From assembly GCA_041156125.1 (NCBI GenBank), contig JBEVTI010000026.1, positions 1 to 64,000 of the forward strand: a stretch of 64,000 nucleotides of DNA, read 5' to 3'. Positions within the stretch are counted from its first letter, which is position 1. Each line of letters starts with the position of its first letter. Shown here piece by piece: positions 7,087-14,312 of the stretch. A program made the position numbers and the translations under genes. The DNA is from Paraktedonobacter carboxidivorans (lineage in GTDB: Bacteria; Chloroflexota; Ktedonobacteria; Ktedonobacterales; Ktedonobacteraceae). The notes below the pieces were generated by a model that saw nothing but the letters and a program-made list of their open reading frames with translations, was not told the DNA's origin and searched no databases.

Positions 7087-9162
7087 CTATCTACGAGAAA
7101 AGATGAGATATATATGTAACGATAGCGCACTTACGGAGAACAGAAAGGCAAGAACACCGGGACCGGGTAGCAATGAACCGTGTCCCAGGGCTCCGATGGC
7201 GAAACCAATAAAACCCCAGTAGACAGTCAGCGCGACTGATAGAGAGAAGTTGAGCCATTTATTGCCAGAGTTGAAGAAGAGCGTAACTCCCCCCAGACCG
7301 ACCACGAGCGAGAAAATGAAGGCCCACCAGCCGGTATCGTGGTCAATCCCGGTATGCGCGACCCAGACTCCGATGAAGATCGCGCCGAGCGTATTAAGCA
7401 GAGCACCAGCGATTAATAATGGTTGGCGCCTCCTCCGCGCTATAGCAGGCGGTCGTTTTAAGACGGTCCTTGTGATATTTGACAGGCTATTCTCCTGTAT
7501 ATGTGTAGCTGTGTATTGGCCTGTTGTGCCTCCCGTGAGGTACGGTGGCAATGGTCCCGGCCCGCCTGCGCCTGGTCCACCAGGGAAAGGTGCTGATCCT
7601 GGCAGACCGAAAACCGTGGTAGACGAGGGAGTTCCGGGTATCGTATTGAGAAATGGATTGCTGATGGGAGCTTGCATGCCGGGTGGTGGACCAGCCTGGA
7701 AAGGGTTAGGACTCAGGTTCGGTAGAGAAGAACTGTTTGCATGTAGCTGGTTCGCTGGCGCTGAAAAGGGTGGGAGAACTGGATTTGCCTGGGCTGGTGG
7801 CATGAGGTTTCCTCCAGCCATCGAGTTGATTTGCCAGGAAGGAAAGACATTGGCCTGCGGAGGTGTGTTGCCTGGCAGAGAGCCGGGCAGAAGAGGTCCT
7901 GGGTTTGGTGGAGTTAGCGGAAGAATCCCGCCGGGAAGGGCAACCTGACTGCTCTCTCCCCCAGGAGATGGCCTGTTGGGATATGTGGGGACCCGACCTT
8001 GCTGCATCCCCTGGTTGGCCACGGGAAAGGGTGGAATAGGAGTTGCGTTAGGCAAAGGGGCCGGTGGCCAAATATCAGGAGCAGGCGCAATCGGATTAGC
8101 GTTAGGCAAAGGGGCTGGTGGCTGAACATCAGGCAACGGCAAAATGGGATTAACGTTGAACGAGGGAGCTGGTGGCTGAACATCAGGCAACGGCAAAATG
8201 GGATTAACGTTGAACGAGGGAACTGGTGGCCGAACATCAGGCAACGGTAAAATGGGATTAGCGTTGCGGAGAGGTGGCGGGCCAGGCATGGCTCCGTGTA
8301 CTTGTGGTGCTCCTTGCGGTTTGCCTCTTGGTAGACTGAGAGCCTGATCAAGCGCTTCCGCGAAAGTCTCGACGGTAGGAAAGCGGCCTGACACCTGCTT
8401 TGCCAGTGCCTTGAAGATGATATCTTCGGCCCCGCCTGGCAGCGTATTGACTTGAGCTTGCAGTGAAGGCGGCGGCTGTGTAAGATGTTTTTCGATCACC
8501 TCTTTGACCGAATGACCAGTGAAAGGCAGATGGCCGGAAACCCACTCGTAAACCATCACCCCAAGCGCGTACTGGTCACTGGCAAAACCGGGTTTCCCAT
8601 CCAATTGTTCTGGTGACATATAGCTTAGCGTGCCCTGAATATCGCCAGTTTTTTCTTCTTCGGTGAGCAGAGTGGCAAGGCCAAAATCGCTTAAAAGCAG
8701 CTTATTCTGAGCATTGATGAGGATATTCTCAGGCTTCACATCCAGATGCATCACACCCTGTTCATGAGCATACTGCAATGCATCGGCGATCTGCCTGGTA
8801 TATGTCAAAATAGTTTTCATTGGTAGCGCCTGCCCACGTTGATACTTGACGCGCAGGCTTTTATTGGGCGCGTATTCCATGACAATATACGGAACCAGAG
8901 TGGTAGTGAGCATTGGATTGCTATAGACATTATAATCGTACATCTGCACAATATTTGGATGACGAAGGGTGGCGACGATGCTGGCTTCTTTCTGGAATTG
9001 TTGGGACTTGTGAATAATCAATTGCTTGTCTAAGATTTTGATCGCGGCCATTTGCTGAGGAAGTTGCGTATGTTTGCCAAGGTAGACCTCAGCAAAACCA
9101 CCGCGCCCCAGAAATTGAATCAGTTCATATGATCCAAATATCTCTCCGATGCGGCTAGGCAT
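7087..9162 (-). CDS. PknB-type Ser/Thr kinase with proline-rich repeats and four C-terminal TM segments
   Basis: The kinase domain spans about residues 12-275: glycine loop LGRGGFAEVYLG, lysine in AAIKIL (K42), HLDVKPEN (139-146) and DFG (159-161), so it should be active. Residues 275-560 form a Pro/Asn/Gly-rich linker that includes an 18-residue tandem repeat (302-373). The C-terminus (581-688) has four hydrophobic segments in a small membrane module rather than PASTA sensor repeats. The topology suggests a cytosolic kinase tethered by a long flexible arm to a membrane bundle. The start ATG follows AGGAG and a promoter with a perfect TTGACA. It lies upstream of the VWA-PP2C-kinase genes on the same strand, which hints at, but does not prove, a functional link. 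Confidence 0.93.
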   Translation of the reverse strand: MPSRIGEIFGSYELIQFLGRGGFAEVYLGKHTQLPQQMAAIKILDKQLIIHKSQQFQKEASIVATLRHPNIVQMYDYNVYSNPMLTTTLVPYIVMEYAPNKSLRVKYQRGQALPMKTILTYTRQIADALQYAHEQGVMHLDVKPENILINAQNKLLLSDFGLATLLTEEEKTGDIQGTLSYMSPEQLDGKPGFASDQYALGVMVYEWVSGHLPFTGHSVKEVIEKHLTQPPPSLQAQVNTLPGGAEDIIFKALAKQVSGRFPTVETFAEALDQALSLPRGKPQGAPQVHGAMPGPPPLRNANPILPLPDVRPPVPSFNVNPILPLPDVQPPAPSFNVNPILPLPDVQPPAPLPNANPIAPAPDIWPPAPLPNATPIPPFPVANQGMQQGRVPTYPNRPSPGGESSQVALPGGILPLTPPNPGPLLPGSLPGNTPPQANVFPSWQINSMAGGNLMPPAQANPVLPPFSAPANQLHANSSSLPNLSPNPFQAGPPPGMQAPISNPFLNTIPGTPSSTTVFGLPGSAPFPGGPGAGGPGPLPPYLTGGTTGQYTATHIQENSLSNITRTVLKRPPAIARRRRQPLLIAGALLNTLGAIFIGVWVAHTGIDHDTGWWAFIFSLVVGLGGVTLFFNSGNKWLNFSLSVALTVYWGFIGFAIGALGHGSLLPGPGVLAFLFSVSALSLHIYLIFSRR
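8044..8259 (-). repeat. 54-bp in-frame tandem repeat encoding proline-rich units
   Basis: Four consecutive 54-bp units encode variants of NPILPLPDVQPPAPSFNV inside the kinase linker. The first three are close copies; the fourth (NPIAPAPDIWPPAPLPNA) has diverged. Because the period is a multiple of three, copy-number change would alter tether length without breaking the frame. Confidence 0.9.
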
Positions 9163-9218
9163 TCTACTCTTCGCTCCTAAATGTATTTACTTATGCTGAT
9201 TTGGTGGACACAACTTAC

Positions 9219-9245
9219 TCTATATAAAAAAGAGACGAATGTCAA
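9219..9245 (-). promoter_or_regulatory. Promoter of the membrane kinase gene
   Basis: On the minus strand TTGACA (9245-9240) is followed after 15 bp by TATAGA (9224-9219), about 55 bp before the kinase ATG. The -35 is a perfect match; the spacing is slightly short. Confidence 0.5.
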
Positions 9246-9313
9246 GATAGGCCTTTTATCCTTCAGAGCCAGGTAAAAATCTTATTCCACCTACCTTCGC
9301 TTGTTCACCTGGA

Positions 9314-9343
9314 TTGTGTTACCGTTGGTGGGTAACGTACAAT
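9314..9343 (+). promoter_or_regulatory. Promoter with embedded inverted repeat upstream of the ECHDC3-like gene
   Basis: TTGTGT (9314-9319) and TACAAT (9338-9343) are 18 bp apart. Between them lies GTTACC (9318-9323), GTTGGTG, GGTAAC (9331-9336), an inverted repeat well placed for a repressor. Confidence 0.45.
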
Positions 9344-9408
9344 GGTGTCAGAAGAGAAAGGTGCTCAATGTAGAGCCGGAGAATCCGGCGTGAAAGGGGT
9401 GTTGTTGT

Positions 9409-10212
9409 ATGTCATTTGATCTCATTACGCTTGAATATCGCGATACCTTTGCTATTATTACGCTCAATAATCCGCAAAGGCGGAACGCACTCTCGCTGCA
9501 ATTGATGGGTGAACTGACGCAAGTGTTGCGCGAAGTGGGTGAGAGCGGCGTGACTGGAGTTATGCTGGCAGCCAACGGGCCGGTGTTTAGCGCGGGGCAT
9601 GATTTCGCCGACGCTGTGGGCCGGGATCTGGTGGAGATGCGCCGTTTGCTACGCGTATGCACGGAGATGATGGATACCTTACAGGAGATGCCTCAGCCGG
9701 TGCTGGCTCGTGTACATGGCCTGGCTACCGCGGCTGGTTGCCAACTTGTCGCGACCTGCGACCTGGCGGTGGCCTCGACCCGCGCCGGTTTTGCCGTGCC
9801 CGGGGGCAAAGGTGGCTGGTTTTGCACTACGCCCATGGTCGCGCTCAGTCGGAATATTGGACGCAAGCGCGCGCTGGAGATGTTATTAACCGGAGATACC
9901 ATTGACGCTCAAACCGCCTGTGCCTGGGGACTGGTAAATCGCGTCGTAGAGCCGGAGCAGTTGGAGGAAGACGCGCTGCGTTTGCTTACGGCTGCCACGC
10001 GCGGAAGTTGGATCTCCAAGGGTATGGGCAAGCAGGCTTTTTACGCGCAGATCGATTTACCGCAGCATCAGGCTTATAACCACGCCATTGAAGTCATGGC
10101 CTCCACCTCACAGTTATCTGATGCCCAGGAAGGGATGCGGGCCTTTTTGGAGAAACGCCGGCCAGAATTTATTGTTCCGCATACCTTACCTTGGACGAAA
10201 GCAACTCGCTAA
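9409..10212 (+). CDS. Crotonase-superfamily protein, ECHDC3-like
   Basis: A 267-residue crotonase-fold protein, the family's usual length, beginning after AAAGGGG. The segment ARVHGLATAAGCQLVATCDL and the C-terminal FLEKRRPEF closely follow the ECHDC3 subgroup. The oxyanion-hole pattern FSAGHD is present. The two catalytic glutamates of true enoyl-CoA hydratases appear replaced (CQL instead of CEL; FAVPGGKGG instead of a Glu-containing loop), so simple hydratase activity is doubtful. It stands alone, transcribed away from the kinase gene and towards the aldo/keto reductase. Physiological substrate unknown; crotonase fold near certain. Confidence 0.88.
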   Translation: MSFDLITLEYRDTFAIITLNNPQRRNALSLQLMGELTQVLREVGESGVTGVMLAANGPVFSAGHDFADAVGRDLVEMRRLLRVCTEMMDTLQEMPQPVLARVHGLATAAGCQLVATCDLAVASTRAGFAVPGGKGGWFCTTPMVALSRNIGRKRALEMLLTGDTIDAQTACAWGLVNRVVEPEQLEEDALRLLTAATRGSWISKGMGKQAFYAQIDLPQHQAYNHAIEVMASTSQLSDAQEGMRAFLEKRRPEFIVPHTLPWTKATR

Positions 10213-10280
10213 AATAGGCTCCGTCCAGTTGTCGCTCTCCACCAGAGTATTAGCGGCGGAGAGCGGCCTCTACTTGTAGC

Positions 10281-11267
10281 TTACCAGCGCCCGTGGACCT
10301 CAGGGCGGATGAACGTATCATAGATTTCCTGGATACGGCTCATAGTTGCCGTGGAAAGAGGTGCAAGTTGCGCGGCTTGAATATTCTCTATAGCTTGCGC
10401 GGGCGTTTTTGCACCAGGGATGGCCGCGCTCACTTCAGGGAACATCAGAATCCAGCGTAGCGCGAACTGAGCAAGCGTTGTGTCCGTGGGTACAAGCGGA
10501 CGTAGCTCCTCAACTGCTCGCAGACCAGTCGCGTATTCCACCCCCGAAAAGGTTTCGCCCTGATCAAACGCTTCGCCGTGGCGGTTATAGTTGCGATGAT
10601 CGTTTTGTGAAAATGCTGAATCAGCGCGCAGTTTGCCAGTCAGCAGGCCGCTGGCCAGAGGGACGCGAGCCAGTATCCCTACGTTGTGAGCACGCGCGGC
10701 TGCAAAGAATTCTGCGGCAGGTTTGTAACGAAACATGTTAAAAATAATCTGTACGCTTTGCACATTAGGGTAAGAAATAGCTTTGAGTGCCTCGTCTACA
10801 CGCTCCACACTTACTCCATAGAAGCGTAGCTTTCCCTGCTGTACCAGATTATCCAGAATAGCAAAGACCTCTGGCATATCATAAACCTCAGAGGGTGGGC
10901 AGTGCAATTGGAGCAGGTCCAAGGCCTCAGTTGCCAGATTGCGCAGGCTGCGCTCGACAAAGCTGGTCAAATTTTCGCGCGTAAAACTAGCAGCCACGTG
11001 CGGATTGAGGCGTCGCCCTGCTTTTGTTGCGACTATAATTTGCTCGCTACGCTCTTTGCGCACCTGTGCAATCAGGCGCTCCGAGTGACCATCGCCGTAT
11101 ACATCAGCGGTATCGATAAAATTTACCCCCAGGTCCAGCGCCTGGCGCAGGGCAGCCAATGAACTTCGATCATCAGTACTGCCCCAGGCATCGCCGCCGA
11201 TGCCCCAGGCTCCAAAGCTGATCTCGGAAATATTCCAACCGGTGCGGCCAAGTATGCGATACTCCAT
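10281..11267 (-). CDS. Aldo/keto reductase
   Basis: A 328-residue TIM-barrel oxidoreductase that reduces carbonyl substrates with NADPH. The catalytic tetrad is visible: Asp52 in FIDTA, Tyr57 in VYG, Lys82 in ATKAG and His122 in LLQLHC. The end (AIPGAKTPAQAIENIQA) carries the usual cofactor-binding pattern. An ATG follows AGAGGT. It converges with the ECHDC3-like gene across 68 bp and appears monocistronic. The substrate cannot be told from sequence. Confidence 0.93.
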   Translation of the reverse strand: MEYRILGRTGWNISEISFGAWGIGGDAWGSTDDRSSLAALRQALDLGVNFIDTADVYGDGHSERLIAQVRKERSEQIIVATKAGRRLNPHVAASFTRENLTSFVERSLRNLATEALDLLQLHCPPSEVYDMPEVFAILDNLVQQGKLRFYGVSVERVDEALKAISYPNVQSVQIIFNMFRYKPAAEFFAAARAHNVGILARVPLASGLLTGKLRADSAFSQNDHRNYNRHGEAFDQGETFSGVEYATGLRAVEELRPLVPTDTTLAQFALRWILMFPEVSAAIPGAKTPAQAIENIQAAQLAPLSTATMSRIQEIYDTFIRPEVHGRW

Positions 11268-11584
11268 AAACTAGATACCTCTGTTCTTTTTGCATTCAGA
11301 TAATTTCACTCAATCAGTGTATAGCACGCGAGGATTAAGAGGCAAGTGCTTAAGCTTGCCCTGCACCCCTTTTCTTCCACATGGGTTCATTGAAATTGAC
11401 GATTTCTAGGCAGGTATAGATTAAAACCAGAGTGAAGCGGAGCTACACGAAAAGTTCTTAAGAGATAGCGAAGATAAGAAAAGTATCTAATACTCACTTA
11501 TCTAATCTGTTAAAGAATAATCGTTACGTAACGTTTACACTTTAGAAAATCGAAACCATATGTAGTAGAAAGTGAGTACAACTC
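11268..11584 (+). other. Intergenic region with palindrome before the secreted GGW protein
   Basis: Divergent control region between the reductase and the small secreted protein. It contains a perfect 12-bp palindrome CGTTACGTAACG (11522-11533), about 50 bp before the downstream ATG, and a short GGCAAG/CTTGCC hairpin near 11342-11361. No coding frame stands out. Confidence 0.5.
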
Positions 11585-11878
11585 ATGACAAACATGCGCA
11601 AATTTGCGGCAGCGCTGATTCTCGGCCTGGTAATGTGCCTGGCTCTGTTCACCACTGGTGCCTTCGCCCAGAACGCCCACAGAGGGCATCGTATCTCCGT
11701 CAGCGCCATTGCTGTAGCAGACGGTGGCAATTTATTCAATCGCTGGGGCGGTTGGGGTGGCTGGGGCGGCTGGGGCGGCTGCGGCTGTTTCGATCCTTGC
11801 GGCGGCGGCTTCGGACCCTTCTTCGGCGGCACCTTCGCGTCAGCTCATGTGGGCATCTCCAATGGTGACTGGGACTAG
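11585..11878 (+). CDS. Small secreted Gly/Trp-rich protein with GGW repeats
   Basis: A 97-residue protein with a textbook signal peptide: basic MTNMRK, a hydrophobic core and a likely cut after TGAFA. The mature part has four GGW units in a row, then GGCGCF, CGGG and more glycine-rich sequence with three cysteines. No family is recognised. Composition suggests a secreted structural or surface peptide, or a substrate for modification; no modification enzyme is adjacent. The Shine-Dalgarno is weak, and an ATG three codons later could be used instead. The gene has its own upstream palindrome and a strong terminator about 170 bp downstream. Confidence 0.75.
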   Translation: MTNMRKFAAALILGLVMCLALFTTGAFAQNAHRGHRISVSAIAVADGGNLFNRWGGWGGWGGWGGCGCFDPCGGGFGPFFGGTFASAHVGISNGDWD

Positions 11879-12047
11879 TACTAAGCGGCCAACCAGCTTA
11901 TGTGCAACCGGTCCTAAACTTGTATAAGCGTTGTACGTCTGTACAAGCGGGGCAGGAGCGAGGAAACGTCGGATGTTGAAGTAAGGTATCCGCGGGATGC
12001 CAGACAACCGAGTATTTATCCCTTATCTCTTGTCAATACCGGGATAG

Positions 12048-12086
12048 GCAGGTCGCTCAGAAAATCTCTGAGCGACCTGCTTTTTT
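12048..12086 (+). terminator. Rho-independent terminator
   Basis: A perfect 13-bp stem (GCAGGTCGCTCAG with its complement, 12048-12060/12068-12080) has a seven-base loop and is followed by six T residues. It ends the GGW-protein transcript. Confidence 0.92.
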
Positions 12087-12125
12087 CTATGCAATAAAGT
12101 GGCTTGACTATGGCAAAGCAGCGTT

Positions 12126-12313
12126 TTAGCGCTGGACACTCCAGCGTTCATTAGAGCTTTGGACCAAAGTTGCGCTCTGGCCCTCCAGAGCATCTTTCAG
12201 TCCAGCGATCCAGAAGTCATAGTTTGGCGTCAACTGATATGATCTTCCGTCCATCGTACCAATGTGCCTTGCTGCAAAATTTGGCCCTGATTAGCAACGT
12301 CAGTTTGTGCCAT
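12126..12313 (-). pseudogene. Small protein gene interrupted by an apparent one-base frameshift
   Basis: A strong GGAAGGAG precedes an ATG that opens MAQTDVANQGQILQQGTL, but the frame stops after 27 codons (stop 12232-12230). In another frame the sequence immediately continues as protein-like QLTPNYDFWIAGLKDALEG and ends in SSNERWSVQR with TAA at 12128-12126. Joining the two gives a soluble protein of about 62 residues; the 188-bp span is one base short of a whole number of codons. Either a genuine pseudogene, programmed frameshifting or a sequencing error. Function not recognised. Confidence 0.55.
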
Positions 12314-12624
12314 AATAGTAGTCTCCTTCCTTAGAGAGAATAAATAATTAGAGAATAAATGACAATCAATCTTAATACTGCTGAGATCTAGCATAAAGTA
12401 ACTGGCCATGAGTAACATGGTACTATAGTATATAGCCTCTCCTAAAATCGGGCTGGCAGACAGCCAGGATTTTACTGCCCTGCAGTAAAATCCTGGCAAC
12501 AGGTGCCAACGAGCAGGGTCGTTTTTACCATATTGGTGGCTTCAAGGGCGGGAAGTGGTATACTAAAAAATTAGACAAACTCCGCTCAAAGCGGCACCAC
12601 TGCAAGAAAGGCAGTTTTATTGGA
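12314..12624 (+). other. Intergenic region between the frameshifted small gene and the MaoC-type gene
   Basis: Divergent control region. Its main feature is the 16-bp inverted repeat listed separately. An AT-rich TATAGTATATAG stretch near 12424-12435 could supply promoters for either side. No other gene seen. Confidence 0.4.
12463..12497. repeat. Perfect 16-bp inverted repeat with three-base loop
   Basis: GCCAGGATTTTACTGC (12463-12478) and its exact complement (12482-12497) are separated by CCT. No T-run follows on either side, so it is more like an operator or RNA hairpin than a terminator. It sits between two divergent genes. Confidence 0.8.
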
Positions 12625-13074
12625 ATGTTTGAGACACGTTTCATTGGCCATAGTTTTCCAGCCTTTATTATCGAGGTTGAGCGAGCTAAACTACGCGAAT
12701 TTGCCCTGGCTCTTGGCCAGACTGACCTGATCTATCACTCGCGCCAGGAGGCGCAGGCAGCCGGATACGAAGATGTGCAGATGTTGCCAACCGTAGCCAC
12801 GCAGTTTGAATTCTGGGGCAATCCCGGTTGGATGGAGCGCTTACGCGAAATTGGTTTGGATACCACGCGTTTACTGCATCTGGAACAAGAGTTTGAGTAT
12901 CCTGGTGCAATTGTGCCTGGCGATATCCTGACCGGCGTAACCAGAGTTGTGGATGGTAAAGCGCGGCGTGGTCTGGACATGGTGACGTTGGAGACGCGCT
13001 ATACAAACCAGCGTGACGAACACGTGCTAACAGCGCGGATGAAGGTGGTAGTGCGCGAACAAGCTGTTCAATAG
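12625..13074 (+). CDS. MaoC-like hot-dog dehydratase (FAS1-like, N-terminal type)
   Basis: A 149-residue single hot-dog domain. FIGHSFPAF near the start, LPTVATQFEFWGNP in the middle and LHLEQEFEYPGAIVPGDIL are typical of the N-terminal half of MaoC dehydratases, which hydrate enoyl thioesters or bind acyl chains. Such half-domains usually pair with a catalytic second half, and none is adjacent here. The upstream Shine-Dalgarno (GAAAGG) is distant. The gene ends just before the site-2 protease, which has its own promoter. Role in acyl-CoA metabolism inferred. Confidence 0.82.
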   Translation: MFETRFIGHSFPAFIIEVERAKLREFALALGQTDLIYHSRQEAQAAGYEDVQMLPTVATQFEFWGNPGWMERLREIGLDTTRLLHLEQEFEYPGAIVPGDILTGVTRVVDGKARRGLDMVTLETRYTNQRDEHVLTARMKVVVREQAVQ

Positions 13075-13092
13075 TAGAGACATCTGAAGATA

Positions 13093-13101
13093 TGCTATAA
13101 T
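13093..13101 (+). promoter_or_regulatory. Extended -10 promoter of the site-2 protease gene
   Basis: TGCTATAAT gives an extended -10 (TG, one base, TATAAT) about 40 bp before the ATG. No strong -35 is visible, as expected for extended -10 promoters. Confidence 0.5.
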
Positions 13102-13141
13102 CAAAGAGAAATATATCGTTTAATCAGAATTGAGGCAGCGC

Positions 13142-14245
13142 ATGTCGCGTAAACCAGATGATTTGGCCAAACATAGCCTCGTAGATTATTCTCAGCCATC
13201 GTATGACGATCCACGCTTTTACGATCCACGCCGGGAAGATCCCGCCGCATCTAATCCTGCATTTGGAGAGCAGCCTATAGATGAAGGTGTTTCGCACGCA
13301 CAGGAGAAAGAAAATCCGCTCAATGAATATTATGGACCTCGTGATCTAGAGCACTATAGAGTTGACGTAGGTGAGGAGCAGCGGGAAGTAGCTGAGAAGG
13401 GGTATGTGGATGATGCAAACGCGGATAGAAACAAGAAAAGAAAGCGCCTGGCCGGCCTGGGAGGTCTGGGAGCTACACTGTTTGGTTTGCTGATCAAGTT
13501 TAAAACGTTACTGGTAATCTTGTTTGATATTAAATGGGTAGCCTTTCTGGGTAAATTTGGTCTTGCCAGTATTTCGGCTTTAATCTCAGTAGCCATCTAT
13601 GCACACCTTTTTGGTTGGGGCTTTGCCATAGGTCTGGTAATGCTGCTTTTTATTCACGAGATGGGGCACGCGCTGGTCATGAAGCTCAAAGGCATCCCGG
13701 TTGGCGGCATGATCTTTATTCCCATGCTTGGAGCGGCGGTTTTTATGAAACGTATGCCCAACAATGCCAGAGACGAAGCCGAGGTTGGCATTGCTGGTCC
13801 AGTGGCGGGAGCGCTGGCCGCGCTGGCCTGTCTGTTGATAGCCCATGCGCAGTTTAGCGCGAGCGGTGTCCCCGGCATCTGGGCACCCCTGGCCTACTTT
13901 GGTTGTTTTCTAAACCTGTTTAATCTAATGCCTATTGTGCCATTTGACGGCGGGCGCGTGCTGGCGGCAGTCGATCGACGTATCTGGCTGCTTGGTTTTC
14001 TCGCGCTAGTCACGATCCAGATCTGGGAATGGCTAACGGGCAGTTCCTCTGTCTGGTTGCTTTTATTCATTTTGATCGCGGCAACCGATTTCTGGACGCG
14101 GCGGCGTATAGGCAAATCGCCAGCGGGGCAGGCGTATTATGCTGTGCCAGTGGGCGAACGTATTGTGATCGGGCTGGCCTATTTCGCACTGGCCGCTGCC
14201 CTGGTCGTAGGCATGACACTGGCGCATAATATGATGGTTTTTTAA
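13142..14245 (+). CDS. Site-2-protease-family membrane metallopeptidase (M50)
   Basis: A 367-residue protein starting at ATG six bases after GAGG. The first 110 residues are charged and disordered. Several membrane segments follow. The zinc motif HEMGH sits in LLFIHEMGHALVMKLKG, and the second metal-ligand motif is NLMPIVPFDGGRVL, so the protease should be active inside the membrane. M50 enzymes clip membrane substrates such as anti-sigma factors; the ECF sigma factor 6 kb away is not an obvious partner. It is convergent with the dehydrogenase gene, separated by a very long hairpin. Confidence 0.93.
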   Translation: MSRKPDDLAKHSLVDYSQPSYDDPRFYDPRREDPAASNPAFGEQPIDEGVSHAQEKENPLNEYYGPRDLEHYRVDVGEEQREVAEKGYVDDANADRNKKRKRLAGLGGLGATLFGLLIKFKTLLVILFDIKWVAFLGKFGLASISALISVAIYAHLFGWGFAIGLVMLLFIHEMGHALVMKLKGIPVGGMIFIPMLGAAVFMKRMPNNARDEAEVGIAGPVAGALAALACLLIAHAQFSASGVPGIWAPLAYFGCFLNLFNLMPIVPFDGGRVLAAVDRRIWLLGFLALVTIQIWEWLTGSSSVWLLLFILIAATDFWTRRRIGKSPAGQAYYAVPVGERIVIGLAYFALAAALVVGMTLAHNMMVF

Positions 14246-14250
14246 GCGCA

Positions 14251-14312
14251 GTAAGCGTAAGACCCATTCTGGCTAGCTCGTGCGCGCTAGCCAGAATGGG
14301 TCTTACGCTTAC
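14251..14312. terminator. Bidirectional terminator: perfect 27-bp hairpin
   Basis: Arms 14251-14277 and 14286-14312 are exact complements with an eight-base loop, ending one base before the stop of the minus-strand dehydrogenase. The placement between convergent genes supports bidirectional termination. Confidence 0.85.

Noticed and set aside
7250..7948. 232-codon plus-strand frame opposite the kinase linker
   Set aside because: It is antisense to the proline-rich repeat region, whose GC-rich codons suppress stops; composition is Gly/Pro/Arg-rich and no ribosome site precedes it.
8044..8259. Tandem repeats considered as a CRISPR-like array
   Set aside because: Units are adjacent without unique spacers and lie in frame within a protein.
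12314..12499. Upstream extension of the frameshifted small gene
   Set aside because: The extension runs through the promoter region and half of the inverted repeat; the strong ribosome site marks the internal ATG.
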